Positions 9,021-17,796 of a stretch of DNA of 64,000 bases are shown piece after piece. The position numbers and the translations under genes are program-made. The stretch is taken from positions 62,001 through 126,000 of the forward strand of contig NZ_JAHZTC010000006.1 of the NCBI RefSeq assembly GCF_019599265.1, given 5' to 3'. A model generated the notes under the pieces. That model was not told the origin of the DNA, did not search any database, and worked only from the letters and a program-made list of their open reading frames with translations. The DNA is from Pontibacter sp. HSC-14F20. Lineage in GTDB: Bacteria > Bacteroidota > Bacteroidia > Cytophagales > Hymenobacteraceae. Position 1 is the first letter of the stretch; every line of letters begins with the position of its first letter.

Positions 9021-9386
9021 ATGAAGTTTATGAACCATATAAAAACATGGATAATGGTCTGCCTGCTGGCAGGCTTAGTAGTGGCCTGTACTTCCGAAAC
9101 ACGGCATAGTGCCAATCGTGAGGTAGAGGAGTTTTCGACCTGGATAGAGGAGAACAGCAAACGTGCCGAAACGGCTACTGAAGAAGAATGGAATGAGATG
9201 GAGGCAGCGTACAACCGCAAAGCCACCGAAATAGAGAAGCGCAGCGCCGACTGGGACGACCAGACCAAAGCAGAATGGGAAAAGGCACAGGTGCAGTGGC
9301 AAGAAACGGTTGGCCGGGCTGGAACACGCTTCAGGGCATCTGAAGCAGAACCTGAATTCGACACAGGGCCGGAAAACAGAGAATAA
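9021..9386 (+). CDS. small lipoprotein, paralogue 1 of a tandem pair
   Basis: A 121-residue protein from ATG 9021. The signal peptide ends in the lipobox LVVAC (Cys about 24), so it is probably lipid-anchored. The mature part is charged and helical, with EFSTWIEENSKRAETATEEE and the SADWDDQTKAEW segment. It shares the pattern EF-x-x-W, S-x-RAE, ATEEEW-x-EM, YNR and WDD-x-x-K-x-EW with the next gene, so the two arose by tandem duplication. Family unknown. TATATTTG at 8950 may be its -7 box. Confidence 0.75.
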   Translation: MKFMNHIKTWIMVCLLAGLVVACTSETRHSANREVEEFSTWIEENSKRAETATEEEWNEMEAAYNRKATEIEKRSADWDDQTKAEWEKAQVQWQETVGRAGTRFRASEAEPEFDTGPENRE

Positions 9387-9507
9387 CAAACTTTTGTTCA
9401 GTGCTATATATAAAAACGCTATACATTTATATGCTTTACTTTGAATATTACTATTCCGTGGGGATTATCAACACGTATAAAGCAGTATAAACAATGATAA
9501 TAATAAG

Positions 9508-9918
9508 ATGAATATAAAATCAAATCTTAAATCACTAGGTATAGCGTTGACAGTGAGCGCATTTACCTTTGCCTGTAACTCTGAAACCCGCACAGAGACG
9601 AACAGTGAAATTGATGAAGCACAAGTAGAAGTAAACGAAACCGGTGTAGAAGCCGAGCGTGAATATGATGAATTCGCGGTATGGGTGAATGATCAGTCTT
9701 CTCGCGCTGAATCAGCTACAGAAGAAGAGTGGCGTGAGATGAAAACAGAATACAATAGACGCGAAGCTGAACTTGACGCCAAAAGCGACACCTGGGACGA
9801 TGAAGCCAAGCGTGAGTGGCAGGAAGTAAAAGACAGCTGGAAACGTACTGAAGACAAAGTACAGAAGCGTATCGGCGATATAGATGTTGATGTGGATGTA
9901 GACCGAAATAACAACTAA
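9508..9918 (+). CDS. small lipoprotein, paralogue 2 of a tandem pair
   Basis: A 136-residue protein with lipobox FTFAC (Cys about 23) and a helical acidic mature region. EFAVWVNDQSSRAESATEEE, YNRREAEL and WDDEAKREWQEVKDSW align with the upstream gene. The C terminus ends in an alternating Asp-Val/Asp-Ile run before RNNN, which the paralogue lacks. Coiled-coil or bundle-forming character is likely; the function is unknown. A hairpin terminator follows. Confidence 0.75.
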   Translation: MNIKSNLKSLGIALTVSAFTFACNSETRTETNSEIDEAQVEVNETGVEAEREYDEFAVWVNDQSSRAESATEEEWREMKTEYNRREAELDAKSDTWDDEAKREWQEVKDSWKRTEDKVQKRIGDIDVDVDVDRNNN

Positions 9919-9938
9919 TCTTACTTAGTTGAAGATCA

Positions 9939-9975
9939 AGCCTGGGGCTGCAGCAATTGCTGTGGACTCAGGCTT
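9939..9975. terminator. bidirectional-position terminator
   Basis: AGCCTG at 9939 pairs with CAGGCT about 30 bases on, with an inner CAGCAATTGCTG palindrome, followed by TTTTT. It lies between the lipoprotein gene and the convergent peroxidase operon. Confidence 0.7.
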
Positions 9976-9981
9976 TTTCAT

Positions 9982-11058
9982 TTACTGTAGTTCCCAGGGG
10001 TTGCCGTAGGCATTGTTGCTGATGAAAGTAGAGTCGGTAAGGGTGTGTAGGAAGGCAATGAGCTGCTGCTGTTCCTGGAGGCTAAGTGCTATACCTGTCG
10101 AGCCGTTTTGCTGCAGTTGAGGCGCCAGCGTAGCGTATGACTTTATACCTGAACTGTAGTGCTGTAACACCTCCTGCAGTGTGCCAAAGCGCCCGTCGTG
10201 CATGTAAGGTGCCGTGAGAGCAATGTTGCGCAGCGAAGGGGTTTTATACCTGCCTATATCCTGTGCTATACCTGTAATGCGCCCTCTGCCATAAGCCAGT
10301 TGCTCATGGTCTTCCGGAAAATCACTATCAAGTCCGTTGTTGTGGTAGCGGTTATCGGTAAAGAAGTCGGTGGCATGGCAGCTGTCACAGTGTCTCCGGA
10401 ACAAGGCCATACCTTGTAGTTCCAGCGAACTGAGCTTGCCCCCGGGCTCCTTGCGCACATACCTGTCGTAGCGGGAGTTGGCTGAAATAAGGGTGCGCTG
10501 AAACTGCGCCAGCGCCCGTAACACCAGCGGACTGGTGATGGAATCGGTGTCAAAAGCTTTCTCGAATTGAGCCGGATAATGCCTGTGCTGGCGCAGGTAG
10601 AGCAGAAGGGAATTCAGGTTCTGGCCCATCTCATCGGCATGCGTAAGCGGCCCCATACTAACTGCTTCCAGGTTTTTAGCTCCCCCGTCCCAGAACATCC
10701 CATCCATCCAAGCCAAGTTGACCAGTGTTGGCGCATGGCGCAGCAGTGGCTTCCCCGATACACCAGCCTTCGATAATGCCTGACCGTCTGAAAAAGCTTT
10801 GTCCTGCTGGTGGCAGCTAGCGCACGATACCTGGCCGTTTGCTGACAAACCGGGGTCATAAAACAGCATACGTCCCAGTGCTATACCTTCCGGCGTGAGC
10901 GGATTGTGGTTGGGTACAGGTATAGCTTCAGCCAGATTGGGGGGTACCTCAGGTATACGAGAGTCGGGTTCAGCCTCTTCAACATCCCGAAGGTCGCAGC
11001 CCACCAATGCGAGTGCTGTGATCAAGAAAACCGATAGGAGTCGTCCATACTTTTTCAT
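9982..11058 (-). CDS. di-heme cytochrome c peroxidase/MauG-family lipoprotein (second in operon)
   Basis: A 358-residue exported di-heme protein. The lipobox LVGC (Cys21) suggests outer- or periplasmic-membrane anchoring. Two haem c sites are visible: CASCH (79-83) and CDSCH (224-228). MLFYDPGLS, FSDGQALSKAG, QFQRTLISANSRYDRY and TAPYMHDGRF are hallmarks of the CcpA/MauG/MbnH superfamily. Together with the MbnP-like gene upstream (TGATG overlap) a role in oxidative modification or copper handling fits better than plain peroxide removal, but that is inference from context. Confidence 0.88.
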   Translation of the reverse strand: MKKYGRLLSVFLITALALVGCDLRDVEEAEPDSRIPEVPPNLAEAIPVPNHNPLTPEGIALGRMLFYDPGLSANGQVSCASCHQQDKAFSDGQALSKAGVSGKPLLRHAPTLVNLAWMDGMFWDGGAKNLEAVSMGPLTHADEMGQNLNSLLLYLRQHRHYPAQFEKAFDTDSITSPLVLRALAQFQRTLISANSRYDRYVRKEPGGKLSSLELQGMALFRRHCDSCHATDFFTDNRYHNNGLDSDFPEDHEQLAYGRGRITGIAQDIGRYKTPSLRNIALTAPYMHDGRFGTLQEVLQHYSSGIKSYATLAPQLQQNGSTGIALSLQEQQQLIAFLHTLTDSTFISNNAYGNPWELQ

Positions 11059-11804
11059 CAGTTGCCGGAAGCCACTTTTATAAACCCGTTTTCGTAGTTC
11101 TCCACAATTTTGCGGGCATTCTCGCCACCCATAGCTGTGTTAAGTTCATCAAAATCTATCAGGTGAGGGGTGCGGAACAGATCGCTTAGTTCTGTCTGCA
11201 ACACGATATTTCCATCAGGTTTCTGTCGCAGATCCAGGGCCTGCGGTAGATCCATGTTGAATAGCATGAAGTTACTGTCTTCACCAACATGAAAGACTAA
11301 ACCGCCCACTTTGGTGTCGCCTGTAAAAAGACCTTCCAGCAGCAGAAATTTATACCCTGTATTCCAGTCCCACACCATATCGTTGCTCGGGTCGAGGTCG
11401 CCGAACTGGTCGATGGTGTGGTTGCGGGCCTCATCTACCCCAATAGCGAACTCCATTTTATTATACCTGGCAGCAGGTACATTCTCAAGTTTAAAACCTG
11501 ATTTGCCATCCATTGTAATCAGGTGGTAACTGTCAGGCTCCGTGTATACCGTATGCCCATCTTCACTGATCAGCTTCACATTACTCAGGTAGAACCTGAA
11601 CTTTTGCACAGTATAGGTATCGCCTGCGGGGCTTTGGTAAGGGTAATCGCGCTGTAGGTTTTGACCATCTACTAAGGACTGCACATTAACTTGAACGGTG
11701 GCAGTAGCAGGTTCTTTTTCCTTGTCGTCGGAACAGGCGCTGAAGGCAAACGGGAGCGAAAGAACTATAAGAAGTAGGAAAGCAGATCGAAAGCGGATGA
11801 GCAT
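11058..11804 (-). CDS. MbnP-like copper-binding lipoprotein
   Basis: A 248-residue protein with lipobox FSAC (Cys24). The segments VQKFRFYLSNVKL, FAIGVDEARN, DLDPSNDMVWDWNTGY (about 136-151) and EGLFTGDT match the MbnP family, periplasmic proteins made together with a di-heme MbnH enzyme. In the characterised system MbnH converts a tryptophan of MbnP to kynurenine, which creates a copper site. Trp145 and Trp147 are candidates here by position only. It lies between two MauG-like genes, 5 bases after the first and overlapping the second. Confidence 0.8.
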   Translation of the reverse strand: MLIRFRSAFLLLIVLSLPFAFSACSDDKEKEPATATVQVNVQSLVDGQNLQRDYPYQSPAGDTYTVQKFRFYLSNVKLISEDGHTVYTEPDSYHLITMDGKSGFKLENVPAARYNKMEFAIGVDEARNHTIDQFGDLDPSNDMVWDWNTGYKFLLLEGLFTGDTKVGGLVFHVGEDSNFMLFNMDLPQALDLRQKPDGNIVLQTELSDLFRTPHLIDFDELNTAMGGENARKIVENYENGFIKVASGN

Positions 11805-11809
11805 GGCAC

Positions 11810-12913
11810 TTAATTAAATGGGTTCGAGAATCGTTTGTCGTTGATAAAGGTGGTGTCGGTCAAGGTATGGAGAAAGAGGATAATCTTGCGTTTTTCTTCA
11901 GCTGTGAGGCCCAGACTGGTTCCGTTGGGCATGTTAGACGCCTCCATGATCAACGGATCGAGGTTTGGCGTATCGAAGCGGATGTGCTCATTGTAGTGGT
12001 CCAGAACTTCTTCCAGCGTTTTGAAGCGGCCATCGTGCATGTAAGGCGCTGTAAGCGTGATGTTGCGCAGCGAAGGCGATTTGAACCTGCCTTTATCACT
12101 CGCCCTGCCCGTGATATCGCCCAGGCCAATATCCTGTGGCTCTGCATCCAGCCCGTTGTTGTGGAAAGTTCGGGTTGTGAGCAATACGCCGCCATGACAG
12201 TCCCCGCAGTTACCACCCCGTGTGTGAGTGCTGGGGTCAGGATGCGTCATGAACAGCACCATACCTTCTACTTCGTCGGGTGTAAAAACCTCCTGGTTCT
12301 GCAGGTAGCGGTCGTAGCGGGAATTGCCTGATATAAGCGTACGTTGGAATTGCGCCAGGGCATTGAGAATGTTTTCCTTTGTGATGGTAGGGGAGCCGAA
12401 AGCTTTCTCGAAGAGGGGAGGGTAGCGCTCAGTTTGCTGCAACTTGGCAACCGCTTCCGGCAGGGGCTGGTGCATCTCTAGCGGGTCTTCGAGTGGTTTT
12501 ACAGCTTGCTGTTCCAATGTCGTGGCGCTGCCGTCCCAGTTGAATTGGCTAAACCAGAGCATATTGGCCAGCGACATAGAGCTACGTTTGGCCTCCGCCC
12601 CGTTCACTCCGGCACTGAATGCTTTGCCATCTGTAAAGGCCAGTTGCTGCTGGTGACAGCTGCCGCAGGAGATCGTGTTGTTGCGCGACAACTTTGTTTC
12701 ATAAAAAAGATTGCGCCCAACTTCCACGCCTTCTACCGTCATCGGATTATCAGCAGGAATGATAAAATTCCTGGGCAGGGTAGCAGGTATAGCCAGTTCG
12801 TAAGGCTTCGGTTTTTCAGGCGCTGGTGTGGTCTGGCCATCGTCTTTATCACTGGAGCAGGCCAAAAAGAGAGGTAGAAGAGCCGCCAATAGAAAGAAAC
12901 GCAAGGGTGCCAT
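11810..12913 (-). CDS. di-heme cytochrome c peroxidase/MauG-family lipoprotein (first in operon)
   Basis: A 367-residue paralogue of the downstream di-heme protein. The signal peptide ends LFLAC (Cys19). Haem motifs are CGSCH (83-87) and CGDCH (236-240). ETKLSRNNTISC, QFQRTLISGNSRYDRY, TFHNNGLD and LTAPYMHDGRFKTLEEVLDHY match the family. It starts the operon with the MbnP-like gene and the second di-heme protein. Two MauG-like enzymes around one MbnP-like protein suggests separate electron-transfer and modification roles, or a duplication. Confidence 0.88.
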   Translation of the reverse strand: MAPLRFFLLAALLPLFLACSSDKDDGQTTPAPEKPKPYELAIPATLPRNFIIPADNPMTVEGVEVGRNLFYETKLSRNNTISCGSCHQQQLAFTDGKAFSAGVNGAEAKRSSMSLANMLWFSQFNWDGSATTLEQQAVKPLEDPLEMHQPLPEAVAKLQQTERYPPLFEKAFGSPTITKENILNALAQFQRTLISGNSRYDRYLQNQEVFTPDEVEGMVLFMTHPDPSTHTRGGNCGDCHGGVLLTTRTFHNNGLDAEPQDIGLGDITGRASDKGRFKSPSLRNITLTAPYMHDGRFKTLEEVLDHYNEHIRFDTPNLDPLIMEASNMPNGTSLGLTAEEKRKIILFLHTLTDTTFINDKRFSNPFN

Positions 12914-13026
12914 GGTTTTCAGGCTAAATAAGTGTAATTTTGGATCAGCATAAGTTAAGTATTTGTGCCGAAATAATCTCAGAACTGCAATAAATACCTG
13001 ATCAGGCTTTTTTATAACAGGGAGGT

Positions 13027-13058
13027 TTTGGAATTTAATTTCAAAGAATATATCTTTG
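13027..13058 (+). promoter_or_regulatory. Bacteroidota-type promoter of rpsT
   Basis: TTTG at 13027-13030, a 20-base spacer and TATCTTTG at 13051-13058 match the -33/-7 consensus TTTG-N19/20-TAnnTTTG. The start codon is about 50 bases downstream. Confidence 0.8.
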
Positions 13059-13106
13059 CAAACTCATTTAGGATACGCAACGAAATTTTAATTAGTATAA
13101 AATAAC

Positions 13107-13367
13107 ATGGCTAATCACAAGTCGGCATTAAAGAGAATCAGATCTAACGACGCGAAACGTCTTCGTAACAGATATCAGGCGAAAACTACTCGTACTTTCA
13201 TTAAAAAGCTGAAAGGCACTACTGACCAGGCCGAGGCGCAAGAACTGTACAAAACAGTTTCTTCTATGCTTGACCGTCTGGCAAAGAAAAACATCATCCA
13301 CAAAAACAAAGCTGCTAACAACAAGTCAAAACTGGCTAAGTTCGTTAACGGTCTGGCTGTAGCCTAG
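13107..13367 (+). CDS. rpsT: 30S ribosomal protein S20
   Basis: An 86-residue basic protein beginning MANHKSALKRIRSNDAKRLR, the conserved S20 N terminus, and helical throughout (SMLDRLAKKNIIHKNKAANN). It binds 16S rRNA in the small subunit. It is monocistronic, with its own promoter at 13027 and terminator at 13391. Confidence 0.97.
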   Translation: MANHKSALKRIRSNDAKRLRNRYQAKTTRTFIKKLKGTTDQAEAQELYKTVSSMLDRLAKKNIIHKNKAANNKSKLAKFVNGLAVA

Positions 13368-13390
13368 GTTTTTACTGGAATACCATTCTG

Positions 13391-13420
13391 AAGCCTTACA
13401 CACTCGTGTAAGGCTTTTTG
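13391..13420 (+). terminator. rpsT terminator
   Basis: GCCTTACAC pairs with GTGTAAGGC over a four-base loop and runs into TTTTTG. Confidence 0.88.
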
Positions 13421-14161
13421 TGTTTTCAAAAAAACGCTGTCTGAAGGGCAGTTCTTGCCTCTAGATAGTATTTTTTTTGAATATGCTTTAATCTGCTGCA
13501 AACAGAGGCAATGAATAAGTCTCAGGTATAGCAACTTCTTTTGTTAAGGTATTTCATGTCTGAATGTGTGGGAATGACTGGTTTTTCATCTGTCACCCTT
13601 GATGGTTTTATCTGGAAGAAGTGAAAGGCAGTAGTTTTGACTATGCTCTGCTGGAGAGGAGGGTACACTAACATTACTATTTTGAAAGTTCCTACTCCAA
13701 GGGGACTTCGGGGCCTGATGCATTACAGGTATAAACATGGTCGCTGCGGTTTCAAGAGTAAGATGAATATACCTTCTCTCAGAAAGGAATTACCTCCCCA
13801 AACCCCTCCTTTTGTAGAGGCCCCTATCTCCAAACAGGAGAGGAATTTTCTGCTACTGCCAATCCTTCAGGTATAGGCATTGTAGTTGCGTGTGCACGAT
13901 TAACATCTCCCTACCCCCATCAAGGAAAAAAGTGAGTGCCCGCCGCACAGGCGAATCTATAAAACAATACGCTTTGCTATACCTGCAAAAGGCAAAAGCT
14001 ACAATGCTATACCTAGGCCAGTGCCTCACTATACCAGACACGAGTGAGGACGCTCGCACCATGGTAATAAGCCCTGACATCCGAAATCTGACCATACAAA
14101 ATCAATCTTCGCTATACCCGTAGCTAGCGGCTAAAACCTCAACTAAAGATCTCCATTAAAA
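13421..14161. other. long non-coding spacer with mosaic repeat pieces
   Basis: About 740 bases without a credible gene. It holds six or seven copies of the TATACCT/AGGTATA word (about 13523, 13727, 13765, 13868, 13978, 14008). From about 13838 it holds an inverted, rearranged copy of the spacer repeat also found at 37.8 and 60.2 kb. Short open frames here read through repeat and are not believed. Confidence 0.7.
13838..13965 (-). repeat. interspersed spacer repeat A, copy 3 (inverted, rearranged)
   Basis: Read on the minus strand it contains TTCGCCTGTGCGGCGGGCAC, then GGAGATGTTAATCGTGCAC, then GGCAGTAGCAGAAA. The same modules occur at 37.8 and 60.2 kb, but in the order TTCGCC..., GGCAGTAG..., GTTAATCGTGCAC at 37.8 kb. 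Confidence 0.7.
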
Positions 14162-14198
14162 CAAAAAATCCTGAGGTCGTTGCAGCAACCCCAGGATT
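14162..14198 (-). terminator. pyk terminator
   Basis: On the minus strand AATCCTGGGG pairs with CCTCAGGATT around a TTGCTGCAACGA loop, followed by TTTTTTGTTTT. Confidence 0.82.
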
Positions 14199-14221
14199 CT
14201 CTAAATGGAACATTCCTTATT

Positions 14222-15649
14222 TTAAGCAATACTCAGCTTGATCATATTTGTACGCTTCTGCTCATAAATCGGCATACTCGCTGTGTTGATGAACACGTCA
14301 CCCTTGTTTAGGTAGCCGGCTTTGAGGAGCATCTGCTTGATGTCTTCAATAGTAGCGTCAGTAGACTCGAACTTGTCGTAGTAGAAACCACGGACTCCCC
14401 ATACCAGGTTAAGGGTAGTAAGTAGACGCTCATTTTCTGTGAAGATAAAAATGTCGGCTCTGGTGCGGTACTTCGCCAGTTGGAAAGCTGTGTAACCTGA
14501 CTTGGTCATCCCTATAACGGCACGAGCATTGGTGTCGCGGGCCAGGTTGCAGGCGTTGGCTACCAGGCTGTCGTTATAAAAAGTTTGGGAGTGCGGATTC
14601 AGGATGTAGGTCTTGTTAAAGATATCGGCCTGGCGCTCCACCTCGCTGATCGTTAAGTTCATCGAACGGATCGTCTCTACCGGGTACGCGCCAACTGCAG
14701 TCTCAGCACTCAGCATGAGGGTATCGGCACCGTCAATCACGGCATTGGCTACGTCGTTGGTTTCGGCACGGGTGGGCTTTGGGTTTACGATCATGCTTTC
14801 CATCATCTGGGTGGCGATAATCACCGGCTTGGCAGCCTTGTTACACTTCTCCACGATCATTTTCTGAAGCATTGGCACGCGCTCCATACCTGTTTCCACA
14901 CCTAAGTCGCCGCGGGCAACCATCAGGGCGTCAGACGCTGCAATAATCTCATCAATGTTGCGGATGGCTTCAGGCTTCTCAATTTTGGCAATAACGCGGG
15001 TATCCTTGCCACGCTCTTTGATGATGCGCTTGATCTCCAGCACGTCCTCTACCTTGCGCACAAACGAGAGGGCTACCCACTCCACGTTGTGATCCAGGCC
15101 AAAGTGCAGGTCGCGGATGTCTTTTTCGGTCATGGAAGGAGCGGACACCGAAGAGTCAGGCAGGTTGATGCCTTTGCGTGGTTTTACTACACCGCCGTAT
15201 TTTACGTCCGCTTCCACCAGGCAGTTATTGTCTGTGGTGACCACTTTCAGTTCCAGTTTGCCGTCGTCGAGCAGAATGGTGTCGCCTGGGTTTACGTCCT
15301 TTGCCAGGGCGGTATAGCTTGTGCCGAGGTGCTCGTGGTTGCTGATCGATCCGTCGCAGCGCAGCAAAACGCGCTGTCCTTCTTTTATTTCTACACCTCC
15401 GTTTTCAACCTCACCGATGCGGATCTTAGGACCCTGCAAATCCTGCACGATACAGATGTTGGTGTTGAAGCGGCGGTTTAATTCGCGGATATGCTCAATT
15501 ACTTGCAAATGTTCTTCGTGCTCCCCGTGCGAAAAGTTTAGTCGGAATGCATCAACGCCCTCCTGCACAAGTGCTAGCAGACGTTCAAAGGTATTGCTGG
15601 CAGGGCCAACAGTGGCCAGTACTTTGGTCTTATTGAAGACTATCTTCAT
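14222..15649 (-). CDS. pyk: pyruvate kinase
   Basis: Converts phosphoenolpyruvate and ADP to pyruvate and ATP. A 475-residue protein with TKVLATVGPASN (7-18), FRLNFSHGEHEEH, VQDLQGPKIRIG, the signature VIAKIEKPEAI, ASDALMVARGDLGVETG and ATQMMESMI. The TIM-barrel, B and C domains are all represented. The likely operon partner is the IPExxxVDY-like gene immediately upstream (3 bases), an arrangement common in Bacteroidota. A terminator lies just after the stop. Confidence 0.96.
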   Translation of the reverse strand: MKIVFNKTKVLATVGPASNTFERLLALVQEGVDAFRLNFSHGEHEEHLQVIEHIRELNRRFNTNICIVQDLQGPKIRIGEVENGGVEIKEGQRVLLRCDGSISNHEHLGTSYTALAKDVNPGDTILLDDGKLELKVVTTDNNCLVEADVKYGGVVKPRKGINLPDSSVSAPSMTEKDIRDLHFGLDHNVEWVALSFVRKVEDVLEIKRIIKERGKDTRVIAKIEKPEAIRNIDEIIAASDALMVARGDLGVETGMERVPMLQKMIVEKCNKAAKPVIIATQMMESMIVNPKPTRAETNDVANAVIDGADTLMLSAETAVGAYPVETIRSMNLTISEVERQADIFNKTYILNPHSQTFYNDSLVANACNLARDTNARAVIGMTKSGYTAFQLAKYRTRADIFIFTENERLLTTLNLVWGVRGFYYDKFESTDATIEDIKQMLLKAGYLNKGDVFINTASMPIYEQKRTNMIKLSIA

Positions 15650-15652
15650 ATG

Positions 15653-16084
15653 TCAGAATAATAAGTGTTCTTTGTTCTTGAGGGTAAGTGGATCAAATTG
15701 TTTTGCGTATTGAATCATGGGCAGGCTCTGAAATTTCCTGAACAGCTCCTGCGGGTTAAGATATTGCTGCAGTGCCCCTGATAGCTGCAGTATGTAGTCA
15801 TACTCTTTTACGTCGGGCAACATATAAGGCCTTTTAACAGCAAGGGTGCCCAGGGCCTTGTTTCGGAACAGCCGTACCGTACTGTGTGTGTCATTGTGCT
15901 CAAAATGAGAAATGTACATCTTCTGCCGGTCTTCGAGTTCGTAACAAATGTCCTGCTGACGGGTGAGATTGAGTCCCAAAACACGGTTAATCGACCAGGC
16001 CATCTTGTAATCACGGCATGAGGCAACCACACCGAAAAGGGCGAAGCTGAAATCATACTCGATATCCAGGTACAGTGTTTTCAT
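15653..16084 (-). CDS. IPExxxVDY-like family protein, unknown role
   Basis: A 143-residue protein beginning MKTLYLDIEYDFSFALFGVV, with DYKMAWSINRVLGLNL, typical of the Bacteroidota family named for an IPExxxVDY motif. Here the corresponding segment reads MLPDVKEYDYILQL (about 92-105), so the name-giving residues are only partly kept. It lies three bases upstream of pyk in the same direction. The biochemical role is not known. Confidence 0.75.
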   Translation of the reverse strand: MKTLYLDIEYDFSFALFGVVASCRDYKMAWSINRVLGLNLTRQQDICYELEDRQKMYISHFEHNDTHSTVRLFRNKALGTLAVKRPYMLPDVKEYDYILQLSGALQQYLNPQELFRKFQSLPMIQYAKQFDPLTLKNKEHLLF

Positions 16085-16182
16085 GGGCTAACAAACAGCG
16101 TAATTGCAAATTTATAAACATGGCAACGGAAAACGACCTTTAAGGCAAAAACTTTTCCCACTTACCGAATACAGCAATTTTT

Positions 16183-16214
16183 TTTGACATTGTCTGCCTA
16201 ATTACATTTCTTTG
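16183..16214 (+). promoter_or_regulatory. promoter of acpP-fabF-rnc
   Basis: TTTG at 16183-16186, 20 bases, then TTTCTTTG at 16207-16214. This has the same geometry as the rpsT promoter, with one mismatch in the -7 element TAnnTTTG. Confidence 0.6.
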
Positions 16215-16243
16215 CACAGTGTTTTAATAAACTATAAGAAAAA

Positions 16244-16480
16244 ATGTCAGAAATCGCAGAAAAAGTAAAGGCTATCATCATCGATAAGCTTGGTGTTGAA
16301 GAGTCAGAAGTTACTCCAGAGGCTAGCTTCACAAACGACCTTGGCGCTGATTCACTGGATACAGTAGAGCTTATCATGGAATTCGAGAAAGAATTCAATG
16401 TTTCTATTCCAGATGACCAGGCTGAAAACATTGCCACTGTAGGTCAGGCGATCAGCTACCTGGAAGAGCACGCAAAGTAA
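16244..16480 (+). CDS. acpP: acyl carrier protein
   Basis: A 78-residue acidic protein carrying growing fatty acyl chains on 4'-phosphopantetheine. The attachment motif [10 protein letters not shown] places the modified serine at residue 37. [20 protein letters not shown] and [18 protein letters not shown] are typical helices I and III. It begins the conserved cluster acpP-fabF-rnc. Confidence 0.97.
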   Translation: MSEIAEKVKAIIIDKLGVEESEVTPEASFTNDLGADSLDTVELIMEFEKEFNVSIPDDQAENIATVGQAISYLEEHAK

Positions 16481-16542
16481 TATAACCCCGATTACCTTAT
16501 TGTATTCAGTAATTTTTACTATCTATCCTCTACTAACAGCTT

Positions 16543-17796
16543 ATGGAGCTTAAGAGAGTTGTAGTTACAGGGCTTGGCGCACTCACCCCACTTGGAAACA
16601 ACGTTGCAGAGTACTGGAACGGGCTGGCCAATGGTGTGAGTGGAGCTGCGCCTATTACACGCTTTGATGCGAGTAAGTTTAAGACCCAGTTTGCCTGTGA
16701 AGTAAAGGGATATGATCCTGAAAAATACTTCGACCGTAAGGAAGCGCGTAAGATGGACCTGTTCTCTCAGTTCGCCATGGTGGTGGCTGACGAGGCGGTT
16801 CAGGACGCAAACCTGGTGGAAGGAAACTTTGACCCAGACCGCGTAGGTGTGATCTGGGGATCTGGTATTGGCGGCCTGCGTACTTTTCAGGAAGAGTGCG
16901 TGAACTTTGCCAACGGTGACGGTACCCCGCGATTCAACCCATTCTTCATCCCGAAGATGATCGCAGACATCAGTGCCGGTCATATTTCCATTAAGTACGG
17001 CTTCCGCGGACCTAACTTCGTAACGGTTTCTGCCTGTGCATCTGCTACCAACGCTATCATTGACTCTTTCAACTATATCCGATTGGGTATGGCCGATGTG
17101 GTGGTAACCGGTGGTTCAGAGGCTGCTGTAACCGAAGCAGGTATAGGAGGCTTCAACGCCCTGAAAGCCCTTTCAGAGCGCAACGACTCTCCGGAGACTG
17201 CCTCCCGTCCATTCGACAAAGACCGCGATGGTTTTGTGTTGGGTGAAGGTGCAGGCGCATTGATACTGGAAGAGTATGAACACGCTAAAGCCCGTGGCGC
17301 TAAGATCTATGCCGAAGTGATCGGTGGCGGTATGTCTGCAGACGCGTATCACATTACAGCCCCGCATCCGGAAGGTATGGGCGCACTCAACGTAATGAAG
17401 AACGTACTGCGCGATGCCAACATCAAGCCGGAGGAGGTAGATTACATCAACGTGCACGGCACATCTACGCCACTCGGAGACATCAGCGAGGTGAAAGCGA
17501 TCCAGACGGTGTTTGGAGACCATGCCTACAACCTCAATATCAGTTCCACCAAGTCTATGACAGGTCACCTGTTGGGCGCGGCTGGTGCTATTGAGGCCAT
17601 TGCAGCTATCATGTCGATGAAGAACAGCCTGGTGCCGCCAACCATCAATCACTTCACAGATGATGAAAATTTTGACTCCGGTCTTAACTTCACCTTCAAC
17701 AAAGCGCAGGAGCGCGAAGTGAAAGTAGCGTTGAGCAACACGTTCGGCTTCGGTGGACACAATACTTCCGTTTTATTCCGTCAATTTATCGACTAG
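16543..17796 (+). CDS. fabF: 3-oxoacyl-[acyl-carrier-protein] synthase II
   Basis: Elongates acyl-ACP with malonyl-ACP in fatty-acid synthesis. A 417-residue thiolase-fold protein. The nucleophile is Cys165 in TVSACASATNAI; the two histidines lie in NVHGTSTPLGD (about 304) and TGHLLGAAGAIEA (about 342). NTFGFGGHN closes the active site. It follows acpP by 62 bases and abuts rnc directly. Confidence 0.97.
   Translation: MELKRVVVTGLGALTPLGNNVAEYWNGLANGVSGAAPITRFDASKFKTQFACEVKGYDPEKYFDRKEARKMDLFSQFAMVVADEAVQDANLVEGNFDPDRVGVIWGSGIGGLRTFQEECVNFANGDGTPRFNPFFIPKMIADISAGHISIKYGFRGPNFVTVSACASATNAIIDSFNYIRLGMADVVVTGGSEAAVTEAGIGGFNALKALSERNDSPETASRPFDKDRDGFVLGEGAGALILEEYEHAKARGAKIYAEVIGGGMSADAYHITAPHPEGMGALNVMKNVLRDANIKPEEVDYINVHGTSTPLGDISEVKAIQTVFGDHAYNLNISSTKSMTGHLLGAAGAIEAIAAIMSMKNSLVPPTINHFTDDENFDSGLNFTFNKAQEREVKVALSNTFGFGGHNTSVLFRQFID

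Noticed and set aside
13637-13876. 79-codon frame in the spacer after rpsT
   Set aside because: It reads through repeat pieces and TATACCT words, with no start context and no domain.
17173-17760. 195-codon frame opposite fabF
   Set aside because: fabF is unambiguous and the antisense product is His/Arg-rich with no family features.
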